This document shows positions 1-10,623 of a DNA stretch of 64,000 nucleotides, piece after piece. The DNA lies in contig NC_057370.1 of NCBI RefSeq assembly GCF_016906535.1, forward strand, positions 2,108,001 to 2,172,000, read 5' to 3'. The position numbers were made by a program, and so were the translations under genes. The notes below the pieces were generated by a model. It saw only the letters and a program-made list of their open reading frames with translations, was not told where the DNA came from and made no database searches. The stretch's first letter is position 1, and each line of letters opens with the position of its first letter. The DNA is from Rhizoctonia solani (Eukaryota > Basidiomycota > Agaricomycetes > Cantharellales > Ceratobasidiaceae).

Positions 1-703
1 ACGCGAACGCATATCTCAAAATGATCTCTATGTCGATACATTACTAAATGGCCCATGAAAGGATGGGCCTGGATGTTTGAATTTTTTTCATTCCTCAAAC
101 TGCGAATATGCTCGCAGTTTGCCCCACATGTAAAGCCAATCCTGTATAGATTTGCATCCTCAAGGCATCAAATACGTACCAACAACGACACACACCATAG
201 CTTATTGTAAGCTGACTATTTGGAAGGTACCCAGTACACAAATCGATTGCGATCTGGGCCTGGACACCGCTCCGAATTTGGCTTGAACACCACATTCATG
301 TATTTGTTCTACGCCTATTGTGACATCCTGGAACACTGAGGACGGTGTGGTAGCTTCTTTTACCACGATTGGTAGGATTTCCTTGCGTAGCTCATAATCT
401 GTGAGCCTTTGTCCTTGGCGTGACCATCAACGCTAAAAGCTAGTCTAGGCGAACCGCGATTCTCCAAAAAGCTCCATTACATATATAAATCTCCTCTCAA
501 TGAGCACCCCAAAACCTTGTATTCAGGTTGCCGCTGCTAATATCATTATGAGATGCTGGAATTTAAGCCCAGGCCTACTATAGCTTTGTCCCTGGTCCAG
601 TCTCACTACTAATACGTAATCATGATCACCTGAAAGTTGTACGATGAAATAGCCCCACACCTTCGTGGCACTGCCACCATCGCGAGTTGTGATCGACTCC
701 AGC
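1..703. other. left-edge stretch without a recognisable gene
   Basis: Only short unrelated open frames are present and none reads like a known family. The right part, next to the first ATG22 codon at 704, presumably holds that gene's promoter. I see no RNA gene or repeat. Confidence 0.5.
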
Positions 704-2959
704 ATGGCTCTCGTGCCCAACACGAACAGTTGTGCTCCCGTCCTGCCTGATGCGGGACTGACCGACCAATCTGGTAAACCCAATAAACTAATACTCCTAT
801 GTTCGTTTTACTCAGAATATTCCCAGCGTCTGGACCCGAATCTTCAACCGATAGTGACGAGACTGCGGTGGGACCCACTTACCCAGGCGAAGATACTCGT
901 CCCACTTCGAACAAAGAACTCCGGGCCTGGTATGTATCTCATTTTCGGCTGCTCAGGCTAGCCCTTACACTACTCGTGGATCAGGTATGCATACGCGTGG
1001 GCGGCCGAGCCCTATGTTGTAGTCGCAATCGCCACATTCATTCCACTTACTCTCGAAGCTCTCGCGCGCGAAAACGGACACCTGCTCGGAAAACCAGACG
1101 TTCCATGTACCCCCAAATCGTTCCCCATACCCATTCCGGGACCAGAACCTGGTCCACCTCACACGTTCCCAAAGACGCCGGCCGCGTTTTTCAAGCCCGA
1201 TCCAAACCAATGTATTATTCATCTCCTTGGAGTTCGGATGGCGAGTTCGAGTTTTGCTATGTACACGTTTTCCATCAGTGTGCTTTTGCAGAGTTTAGTG
1301 ATTGTGTCTATGAGCGGCGCGGCCGATCATGGTGAGTGAGCTGGACACATATTTGGCTGTATTTATTTACGTTATGATTAGGTTCGTATAGAAAGAAATT
1401 GTTGTTATTTTTTGCAGTTTTGGGCAGTGTATCGACCATGTTGTTTATTATTGTCAAGCCAGGAGCGTATCCGCTTGCCGCTCTGTGGACCATACTCTCC
1501 AACGTATGCACATCTCGTCTTCCAACTTTGCATTTCAACTAATACCCGCCCGATAGGTTAGCTTCGGCGCCTCGTTTGTCCTGTTGAATGCATTTCTCCC
1601 TGTCCTCGTTCGGAATCACCCGACTGTGCAATCTCAACTCAAGTCCAGTCTGTTGGATGCTGAACCCGACTCTGAATCGGCTCCGACTGAGAGCACAGCG
1701 CTCCTCTCGTCTCGAGCCTCCGCGCCGCCTCCTTTGGTTACAGCCACCGCACTCGCACTCTCAACCAAAATATCATCGACGGGAGTTGCGATCGGGTATC
1801 TGGCTGGCGCACTTCTCCAGGTCTTGGCTATATTCATTATCCGCGCGTTCAGCTCCGCGCCCATCCTTGGACTCGAAGCGATCTTGTTCATTGTGGGCGC
1901 TTGGTGGGCTGGGTTTTCCATATTTGTGGCGCTGTGGATGAGGCCCCGTCCGGGCCCTCCTTTGCCCCGGGCAGATGTGAAGCCAGACGAACTTGTGGAT
2001 GAGCGGATTGGGTGGGATGTAATTGTTTATGCTTGGAAGAAACTTTGGCGTACGATCAGGCTCGCCGGTCAATTGAAAGACGTAATGCTGTTCCTCGCTG
2101 CGTGGTTCTGCATGTCTGATGGGTATGTTTACCTATTCCTTTCTGGCTCTGTTTCACTCAAACCAATGCCCAATACAGAATCGCTACTGTGACCTCGACC
2201 GCAGTGTTGTTCGCCAAGACTGAGTTACACATGGAACCTGCCTCTCTGGCATCTATGTCCGTAATCGGGATGGCATGTGGAATTTCTGGCGCACTTTTGT
2301 GGCCCGTCATCTCGCGCTTATCGTGGCTTAATCTGACACCGCCTCGCACAGTACTTTTGTGCGTGTCAATGATGGCTTGCGTCCCTGCATATGGGTACGG
2401 AATAATGTCTACCTCGCTCACTCCTTGGTTTGCTGACCTTTGTGCTGTATAGCCTCCTTGGGTTCTTTCCAATCGTTCAGCGGATGGGGTGGGGTGGGTT
2501 GACTCATCCGGCTGAGATGTATGGCGTAGGTGCAATCTATGGATTCGCGATGAGTGGGGTCAGCGCGTATGCTCGAAGTGTATTCGGAGAGCTTATCCCT
2601 CCGGGAAGTGAAAGCGCATTGTTTGCGTTATACGCAATTACGGATAAGGGTGAGATATTACATGCGTATCTTAATATTTTCTAATACCTTGATAGGCTCG
2701 TCTATATTTGGCCCCGCTATTGCAGGTACGTTTCTTACAGCCCAGCGCTTGTACTGTTCTAACCGGACTTAAAGGATTCATCACGGACAAGACGGGCAAT
2801 ATTCGCTACGCATTTTGGTTCCTTCTAGTACTGTTGCTCATCCCGCTTCCCCTTTTGGGAATGATTGATGTGCAGCGTGGTAAGCGCGATAGCCGAAAGG
2901 TGTCACTCGACGCACTTGGTGTACCAGCAAATCAGAGCACTGCAGCCATCGGACATTAA
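704..2959 (+). CDS. ATG22: Atg22-like vacuolar amino-acid effluxer
   Basis: Member of the Atg22 family of major-facilitator-like proteins. In yeast Atg22 exports amino acids from the vacuole after autophagic breakdown. I read nine exons: 704-773, 827-929, 985-1331, 1418-1503, 1557-2122, 2179-2394, 2453-2649, 2696-2725 and 2775-2959, all with GT-AG introns that keep frame. Family signs are the N-terminal ELRAWYAYAWAAEPYVV stretch, the long acidic/serine cytoplasmic loop around 1640-1730, and the closing half with LFAKTELHM, YGVGAIYGFAMSG and [25 protein letters not shown] split over exons, followed by the last membrane helix. Many hydrophobic spans fit 11-12 membrane helices. The ATG at 704 was chosen because its exon joins in frame to the next; an upstream start in the same frame lacks an ATG. 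No break was seen. The family call is strong; substrate is inferred from yeast. Confidence 0.9.
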
Positions 2960-3349
2960 GCTTGTAGCCTAGGTAGATCAAGAACTCTTTGCATATTATT
3001 TTACATGTAATACTTGGGTTATTAATTTGACATCAGTCCACGCGAAGGGTGTACCATCATGCGGTCCGACCAGCGAAAGCACAGAAAGCAGACAAACTCG
3101 CGTATACACACGCCTAGAACTCGTGGTCGAGGCCGTCTCCAACCCTGTTGGTCTGCGCAGTACTTCCATTCGCACGGGGCACAATCGCATCTTCATGGTT
3201 GCTTCCGTTGGCGAGTGGGTCCTCCCATACTCGACTTCCGTACCTCGGAGTTCCCGCCGTGTCAATGGACGACTGGCGCGACGGCCTATGCGATCGTTTT
3301 TTCCAAGACTTGCGTTCAGGTTCTGTGGCACGTGGGGACCAGATTTAGT
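2960..3349. other. convergent intergenic stretch
   Basis: Lies between the stop of ATG22 (+) and the stop of the first Pmp3-like gene (-). Overlapping open frames on both strands run through it but none resembles a known protein and none has a credible splice partner, so I leave it unassigned. A further 3' exon of the minus-strand gene cannot be excluded. Confidence 0.4.
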
Positions 3350-4213
3350 TTATGCTTCTCGAAGCACTACCAGGCTGGAAAGGTATGTACCCGTATAGAT
3401 CGACCCGCCCGCACCTGTCTGGGCGTCCTCGTCCGGGAACCCACCGTCAAATCGCCAGCCCTTCTTGGGCTTGTTCCCTGCGAGATGCGAACCATGTCGA
3501 TGAAATGTTTCTAGACGATTTTTAATGACACAACGTACCTCGTGGTGCATCCATCTTGGTTCTATCGTAGAATCCTTCCGAGTCGTCCTCGCGCCATAAG
3601 GCAGCAGGAGAACGAGCTCCTCCGACCGTGGGTGCAGGTGCCGGCGTGGGATCGGAGTCTGGGATCTGGTCTGGAGCAAACTCGGCGCCATCGAGCACAG
3701 ACTGGGGCAGTCGGTCGTTGTATCTAGTCATGATAATGGATTAGTATCGCTTAAAGATCCGATAGTAGCGTCTGAGAAACTAACCGATGAGACCATTCCT
3801 TCCGCTTTTTACGCCGGTTAATACTCGAGTCGTCTACAAGCCCATGCTTGAGAGCCCATTGGGGTGTCCGTCGCGAATTCTTATTGTCACGGATGGTCTG
3901 AATATAAAAATTGTGAATTTGTCCTATACACACATGTCAATTGTCGCAGTCCGAGCGGGTGGCGGGTAGTCCATACACACCTGGGACGTAGCCACATATC
4001 GTAAGTAAGACATTTATCCAAAAGTCTTTGCCAATGCCGAAGCGTGCGGCGACAGCTGTAAATAGACAGTGTACGTCAGTGTGTGAGTAACATGACAGCA
4101 TGAGACTCGGGATCACCGAATGGTGGGAGTAAGAATCCGATCACAAATATAAATACGGTATACGCATGGTGTCGTTTAGGCTTGATTTTATATCGGCCAT
4201 TTGCGGGAGGCAT
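3350..4213 (-). CDS. Pmp3-type plasma-membrane proteolipid, copy A
   Basis: Small membrane proteolipid of the Pmp3/UPF0057 family, which in yeast affects plasma-membrane potential and salt tolerance. The start at 4213 gives MPPANGRYKIKPKRHH and then the first membrane helix ending LLPPF. After an intron (about 4060-4116) comes AVAARFGIGKDFWIN, LLTICGYVPG (second helix) and, after another intron, the diagnostic IHNFYIQTIRDNKN. Canonical Pmp3 ends soon after the second helix (about 55 residues); this protein carries a further soluble tail of roughly 130 residues rich in D, P, G and charged residues, including RYNDRLPQSVLDG. The last coding stretch ends at a TAA at 3350, which I take as the stop although the tail end is poorly constrained. 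It is the shorter partner of a tandem pair with the gene at 4966-6063, sharing exon structure, so the two arose by duplication. Confidence 0.8.
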
Positions 4214-4965
4214 GGTGGTAGAGAGGGATGAGAACAAACTTCGGCTTGGGTGGCACCGAGCTAGCTGTGCAGCGCAGATATAGGAGCCAAGCAAAAAAAG
4301 AGGGGGCCTCGGTAGATTGGATTTTGATACTTGGGGCGATTTATCGGTTGAGTCTGAAGCGCGCGAAGCGCGTTCGATTGCCAGTCAGCTGCCATCAGAC
4401 CTGGTCGGGAGAAACAAAAAGTTGCTGCAAGGTTCGGCTATACATGCATGTGTATGGGGTAAGTCCGCATTAGGCAACTACCACATCGGATCGGAGCGGC
4501 GCCCAACGGCGACCGTGCTGAAGAATTTCAGATTACTTCGTAGAATCGCTGGGCCAACTAGGCGACTCATCAGTAGATGACGTCGGGTTCGATCTACACC
4601 TCTCCGAGCATCCTCAAATAAAAGGGAGCTCGTTCCCTTTCCCTCAGATCTTTCCCACTCGCTTCAAGGAAACCCCTCATGCCATATACCATGCAGTCGA
4701 ACCCTCGCGAATGCAGCTACCCATAACATAGAAGCGAATCTTTTGAACGAATGTACATTGGTCTAGAGAGAAGGTATATATGACAAGGCGAGTACCCCAG
4801 CACGTGCGAGACATGGCCGTTGCACAAACAAATAGGCATTCTAAAGAAAAGTATCAGTTACGAAAATCCTCGAGGTGTTATCGGGGTTTCTCTGACTCAT
4901 TGGAGATAACCACCGTACCTTTTCTATGTAGAATTTACTCACCATATGCAGCCAAGGGTCGATTA
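4214..4965. other. spacer between the two Pmp3-like genes
   Basis: About 750 bp, expected to hold the promoter of copy A (reading leftward) and the 3' end of copy B. Short open frames only. A T-loop-like string near 4583 has no matching stem, so I do not call a tRNA. Confidence 0.4.
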
Positions 4966-6063
4966 TCAGAATTGATGTTCCAAAGGATCCGCGCTATCGC
5001 GGCGGGGTTCGGGGGCATTCCGGAGAGCAGTCCGCTCTCCGTATAGTCCTCCAACAGCATCCTCTGGGCCTTCGAACTCGGATGTAGAGCTCAATCGGCG
5101 AGATAGGCTAGTTTCGCTGCGCCTGTTGCTAAACATAGAGTCGTCGGTAGTCTTGGACCTCTTCTTCTTTTTCTTCTTAGATCCTCCGTCGACGTCCTCA
5201 TAGCCCAGGCCTGCATGAGCATCGGCAGTTCGCCCCCAGCGATCCTTCTTGTCCTTGCGTTTACTGGAGCCTTTCTTCTTTTTGCTCTTTCGGCCATCGT
5301 CGAGGCCCCCAACTTCATTCGCTTCGTCGAAATTAGCGGGATATTGCCAGCGTCGAGTACTGCGATTGCTAAGGCTCGTTTGGGATCCAGACTGCGTCGA
5401 ATTGGCGCGAGGTCTACGGCCATAGTAATTCTCATCTTCCTCCCCCCACAAAGCACCTTCACCAGGACGCCTGAATGGATCACTCTGCTCTTCCCGTGGG
5501 GTCTCGGTCGGATTCTGCCCCTCCTCATACTCTTGACCCTCCAACGTCGATTGAGGCAAGCGCTCGTTATACCTACAATACTGATTAGGAATTACTCTCT
5601 TTACTCACGCAAGCACACACCTGTGTGCCCATTGGCTACGTTTCTGCCTGCGTTTAATCTCCGTGTCGTCAATGAGACCATATTTTTGGGCCCATTTCGG
5701 CGTCCGACGGTGGTTCTTGTTATTACGAATGTTCTGAATGTAAAAGTTGTGACCATGCCCTGGCATATGTCGGTAGCTACGTTAGCGCCGGGTGCCTCGT
5801 GGTGATCTCAAAATCGCGGGCCGACGTACCAGGGAAGTATCCCAGGATAGTCAACAAGAGGTTGAGCCAGAAATCCCCTCCAATTCCAAACCTGGCTGCG
5901 ACGGCTGCAACATCATGTTTCAGCGTATGATTCTAGTCAAAGATGATAGGAGAAACCAACCGAGTGGTGGGAAGAACGTCCCAAAGATGAACAATAGCAC
6001 AGCATACCCATGATGCCGCTTTGGAGTCAAATCAATCTTGGTGAATTGTTCCGGGCGATTCAT
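4966..6063 (-). CDS. Pmp3-type proteolipid with long lysine-rich tail, copy B
   Basis: Same family and exon plan as copy A. Start at 6063: MNRPEQFTKIDLTPKRHHGY, membrane helix to FFPPL, intron, AVAARFGIGGDFWLN, LLTILGYFPG, intron, then GHNFYIQNIRNNKNHRRTPK, intron, and a single long tail exon of about 195 residues that starts RYNERLPQSTLEGQEYEEG. The tail holds two basic blocks (KSKKKKGSSKRKDKKD and KKKKKKRSKTTDD) and serine-rich stretches (SNRRSETSLSRRLSS), so it could bind acidic lipids or carry phosphorylation sites; that is inference. The two-helix core matches the family closely; the tail is several times longer than the core. No frame break. Confidence 0.85.
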
Positions 6064-6512
6064 GGTACCAGCATTAACCGTTCGAATAGATTGGTGGCAA
6101 ACAACTGGATCTGAGCTCAGGGGATTGTAGTGGTAGAAGACAAGCGAGCGTTTGGTTTCGAGCCTTTCGTTACATAGCACAGCCACCCTGACGTACATCC
6201 AATTTGATGCGGATGACCCCACCCGCCGTGGCTAATCTTGGCCTCTCGTTGTTTGAGTGCGACCGATATTGACGGCAAACGCCAGTGATACGGGTAGACT
6301 ATGCATGTCGAGGCTCAGGCTAAGTTCTAGACACATGAAATCCCATTGTCTCGGCTGTGGTAATTGACAGCCCTGGGGTATATACAGATGAAATACCCAA
6401 CTGAGCCTAAATGACAACTCAGGCTTCCTTACTTCAATGGAAAAAGGCGTAAAATATATAAACGGGCAAAGCTCAAAATAAATACATGTACAAGATATCG
6501 AGATCGTGAAGT
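6064..6512. other. intergenic stretch upstream of Pmp3 copy B
   Basis: Between the start of copy B and the stop of the BAG-like gene, both on the minus strand. It should include the copy B promoter. No gene, RNA or repeat recognised. Confidence 0.4.
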
Positions 6513-7702
6513 TTACATTCGAGATCCCATGGCTGGCGAGTGCCTCCGCTTGGCAGCCCAAGTTTCCAGGACCTTCCTATCGAGATCGTTGAGCTCACGT
6601 TGAATCCTTCCATCAATGCGTGATCGCCTCTCGGCAGCATTCTCGTCCAAGCCAACCTCCACACGGCCCAAATTAGCGCGCATGTCCAATAAAGCCTTCT
6701 CAAACGAGTGCACAGCCGCATTATTGGATGTATGCAAGAGGACAGGTGTATGATTCCCTGGCTGGAATTCGAGATGCTCTGGGAAATCGAACTGGTTGAT
6801 TTCGTGCCTCAAGTGGGCCTCAAGGCCATCTAAGAGCTCGGATGGCTCGTAGTTTGCGGTGTTGAATTGAGTCGCTCGTATAGGCTGTGTGAAGGATGAC
6901 TGTGAGTCAACACAATACGCACTGCCGAAATAGTAAGACGAGCCTTTTTACCATAGACTTTTTCTGAGTCGTCTGAGCTCGACTCGCCACTAATTGTTCT
7001 CTGATCTTGGTAGAGCTGTGGTGGCAAATCAGAGTTAATACCTCATCTGACAAACAGGTAAATAATAACAGCGCCCACCTTGTTCCAGTCAGAGCTCAGG
7101 CTTGATTCGAAGGAAAAACTTGGTGTCGATTTTTTCATTGAAGGCTACACCAAAACTAGCTAGTTAGTTCCCTGACATCATGCGGTTGGGGATATGACGC
7201 ACCCCTGCTTCGGCATTCACCAGCTCTCGACGGAATAGCGAGTCGAAACCCCCAATAGTGGGTTCGGAGGTCTCGAACGCCGACATGTACTCTCCGAACT
7301 GATGTCTCATGGCGGCCGCTTGATCCATCATCTCCTGTTCTCGATCTTCTTGCTCTTGCATCTCACGAGCCATGCGCTCGGAGAGGTCAAAATTAGGAGT
7401 CGAGTCGTTCGCTGGGGACGCTTTGTTCCCATCCTGATATACATGTTCGTTTTCGCGTTCGGACTTAGTAGGGAGTGTCGTGACCTCGTCCCCAGTAAAA
7501 AACTGAAGGAGTAAATCCTCTAAGCTGGGCCGTGGGGGCTGCACAACGCGAAGCACCACATTGCTAAAAGGCGAATAAAAGCTGCTTCCTATGAGTTATA
7601 TTAGTTCGATTATTTCAGGAGCTCAAGCAGCGACTTACGAGGCTGAAAGAGACTCCATGGACTGGATGCATACATGAGAGCGATCTCGTGGTCGGTGTTC
7701 AT
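6513..7702 (-). CDS. possible BAG-domain co-chaperone
   Basis: The start at 7702 (MNTDHEIALMYASSPWSLFQP) leads over an intron (about 7588-7639) into a 130-residue acidic, E/Q/M-rich segment with a helix-forming run (ERMAREMQEQEDREQEMMDQ). The end of the gene (6513-6880) reads YEPSELLDGLEAHLRHEINQFDF, then FEKALLDMRANLGRVEVG and a charged helical end with NDLDRKVLETWAAKRR. Three short helices with these charged positions are reminiscent of fungal BAG domains, which bind Hsp70 as nucleotide exchange factors, but I am not certain. Middle exons (6900-7160) have several possible splice choices: one serine-rich exon near 7075-7140 and one near 6960-7018, and no combination I tried joins perfectly to the last exon in frame. 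Treat the middle as unresolved. Confidence 0.5.
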
Positions 7703-8029
7703 GATATCAATTTGGAAGTACTGTAAGGTATGAAAGGATCTTGAGACGAAAGTTGCTTGGGAAAGACGAAAAGATAGGGTGGCTTATATACCCTCTCAAC
7801 AAACAAGGCCGCGTCAGTCAGCGACGCGCGTCGGCACTTGCGCGTACAATTACGCGCCTCTCGCGCCATTGGATATTCTAGCACCTTCGGAAGCGCCCCG
7901 TCATGGTCAAGGCAACCCAACACTAAACACTCACTAATGGACACAATGTAACGTCGCGCTCTTCGCGCATGTAATTCATGCATTGAATTAAAGACATAGA
8001 ATCATATGCAAGATAATAATAAGTTGAGA
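7703..8029. other. intergenic stretch
   Basis: Holds the promoter side of the BAG-like gene and the 3' flank of DRG1. A GC-rich patch with repeated GCGC steps lies near 7800-7870. No gene is supported. Confidence 0.4.
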
Positions 8030-9888
8030 CTATTTTTTCACGATAGTCACGACATCTACGGATCCATTAGTGATATTTAACTTGGCCACACCAGCATGCA
8101 CATACCTTCGTCCTCCAACACGTGTTCCAACCCCACTTTTTGCCCTCTTGAATGTTTTGCACTGGACCCCCATACTATAGCACTAGTACGAACAATCAGC
8201 GCCGTTCATACGACCAACCAACAACCTACTATTTCATCTGTTTGGCGATCTCCTTGTGAATAGAGTTACAAAAGTCTTCAACGGTTGACTTTCCTCGTCG
8301 CAATACGACTGGAGTGTTGTAATCGGGCGCTAACCCTCGCGGTTTTGTGTAACTAAAATAACACATTGAGCCTGGTCACAAGGGTTGCGAGTATTAGTAT
8401 GACTTACACTCGGACCAAATCAAGAGCAGACCACATAACGTCAAGGAGTTCATCTATGTTCATCCATTCCTTTGATGAAACAGGGACAGAATTTGGAATC
8501 TTGTACCTATCCTTTTGTCAGATAGTGCAAACTGAATAGACCCGGAAGAAACATACAGCAAATCCAGCTCCTCAATGGAAATTGCATCGATCTGGGTTCC
8601 AGTCGGTCAACTGAATTCCATAGGATGAAAGCTGGGCAAATACCTTGTTAAGCACGTAAATAGCAGGAATGTATACCCTAGATATAAAGACCTTTGAGTT
8701 ACTATATTCTGGTGACAGAACCATGCAGTATACCTGTTTCCTTCAATGACATCAATCAAGTCATCAGCAGTCGCGTCAGGTTCTCGAATCGCAACATCTG
8801 CATTGCTAATTCGGAACTCTGAAAGCACGGCCTTGATAGATTCATGGTCCAAATTTGTGAGAGGAACAGTGTTCGTAATTGCAATCCCACCCTTGTCCTG
8901 CGCAAGTCACATAAAATTAAGCATTTGATCCATCCTTTGAAACATGTCCTTGCCTTTTTGCGCACGATGATTTGCGGTGGTTTTTTGTTTAATCGAATAC
9001 CGAATCCCTCAAGTTCTGATTCAATGATCTTCTTGTCACCAAGGGGCTTTAGGACGTCGAGCACGATAAATATGAGATTGCATGTGCGAGCCACTACAAA
9101 GGTGTTCGGTCCGAGCTGTCGGAGAATGGATGTTTTACATACCTGCAATAACCTGTCTTCCTCGACCACGCCCATCAGCGGCGCCTTCAACAATACCAGC
9201 TTTTGTGCATGATGTCAGTAAGATACTAAAGCTAATAGTTAAATTCACTAACGCAAATCGAGAATTTGGATGGGTGCTCCATGGACTTTTAAAGTTCCAG
9301 GGACTGTTGTCAGCGTTGTAAACTCATATGCCGCCGCTTCCGAATGCGTTCCGGTTAATTTGGACATTAACGTAGACTAACAACAGATAATTATTATAAA
9401 TTAAGTGGTCAAACTTGGTAATCTGAACCTACCTTTCCAACTGAGGGAAACCCTACGAAACCGACTGAAGCGATACCCGTCCTCGCAACATCGAATCCCA
9501 TACCTCCCCCTCCACCACCGCCACCACCTTGAGGGGTGATAAGCTCACGCCTGAGTTTGGCGAGCTTCGCTTTGAGGAGACCAAGATGGTAACTGTACCG
9601 ATGCCAGTCAGGCTAACAGATGGACTGGATTGAATTCGTACATACCTGGTCGCCTAAACATCCCAATTTTGGTTTCATTAAACTTTCGCTCCCTTAAAAA
9701 GTGGGAATACGAACCTTATTTTTTTGGGCTGTGAAACGAGAGTGAATCAGTATCTGTATATTAATGGAAGGCTGTAATACTCACTCCGAGCCTGTAATAA
9801 CGCATCAGATTGGCTCTGATATACCTAAATAAGTAGAGCTACTTACCATCTCATCTTCGATCTCTTTTATCTTTTGAACAGTCGTCAT
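8030..9888 (-). CDS. RBG1: DRG1/Rbg1 developmentally regulated GTPase
   Basis: Ribosome-associated GTPase of the Obg-HflX superfamily; in yeast Rbg1 binds Tma46 and helps translation elongation. Start at 9888: [21 protein letters not shown] glycine run ([18 protein letters not shown]) precedes the P-loop GFPSVGKST, switch region [29 protein letters not shown] with the G3 Asp, and NKID for base recognition in a separate exon. The C-terminal TGS domain begins at [22 protein letters not shown] after the intron near 8352-8408 and ends [16 protein letters not shown], the last ten residues coming from a small terminal exon at 8030-8056. The gene is split by many introns of about 50-60 nt. All G motifs are intact. 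It diverges from the KCH gene across about 735 bp. Confidence 0.92.
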
Positions 9889-10623
9889 GATAGGTTAGAG
9901 TATCTATTGTACAAAATCACAAAAAGTTGCAATTGGGTGTGAGAGGGATTGGACGAAATGACATAATCTGACTAAGATCTTGCTTCGATCTTCACGTGCG
10001 CTTGGAACTAACAGAACTTTTAGCAAACACGACATAACTCATTGTCGAATCGTCAAAGAACTGCCTGATCCATGAGCACTATAATTTGTATCCAGCTGTA
10101 GAAATACATGAAATATCGATTGTCCAGTAAAAGTACAGTTTTCAAGCCTGCGGGCAGCCAGTCCACCACGGATTGCTAGGTTGTTCGATCCATTTGGAAC
10201 TATCGTGCAAGTGCCAACCAGCTGAACGAAAATACCAGTGGTTGCCAACTGAATCTCGGAAACCCCACTCCGCCACCGATCACCTGATCAACTACCTAAT
10301 TTAGACTCACTGTCAGATATTCAAACTTCCTTCGCAACGCCCGCAGTCGCTAACCGCCCAAGCACACCCCCTCTTGTTGTAACGAGACCCCATATCCCAT
10401 CACAGGCTCGCTTACAGCACAACTACATCCATTTCTACCCTAGTAATCAACCATATACACCGCTACTCCCGCTCACGGACTCGGCGTCTCCTATCTAACA
10501 GCACCTTTTACCCCACGTGGGCTTGTTCTTTCGCCGGTCGCGAGAACAAGAAACTCTTGGCTGCCTAGCCTGTCCAAGCTGACTTGAGATTGGATCAGCC
10601 GAGTTGTCAAGTGGTCGACCACA
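9889..10623. promoter_or_regulatory. divergent promoter region, DRG1 / KCH
   Basis: About 735 bp between two divergent starts. Pyrimidine-rich tracts lie near 10360-10500 on the KCH side. A perfect CACGTG palindrome sits at 10514-10519, about 105 bp before the KCH ATG; this core is bound by bHLH factors (Cbf1/Pho4 type) in fungi. Its use here is inference. Confidence 0.35.

Noticed and set aside
3027..3514. Plus-strand frames between ATG22 and Pmp3 copy A, including SMDDWRDGLCDRFFQDLRSG
   Set aside because: One short stretch looks protein-like, but it has no neighbouring exons, no family match that I recognise, and overlaps the 3' end of the minus-strand gene.
4560..4610. T-loop-like GGGTTCGATC string suggesting a tRNA
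   Set aside because: The flanking five bases on each side do not pair and no acceptor or anticodon arm can be drawn around it.
5215..5805. 196-codon plus-strand frame with hydrophobic runs
   Set aside because: Antisense to the lysine- and serine-rich tail of Pmp3 copy B; Lys codons read backward give Phe/Leu and mimic membrane helices.
8030..9888. Glycine run in DRG1 as an expansion
   Set aside because: A glycine-rich linker before the G1 motif is normal for the DRG1 family.
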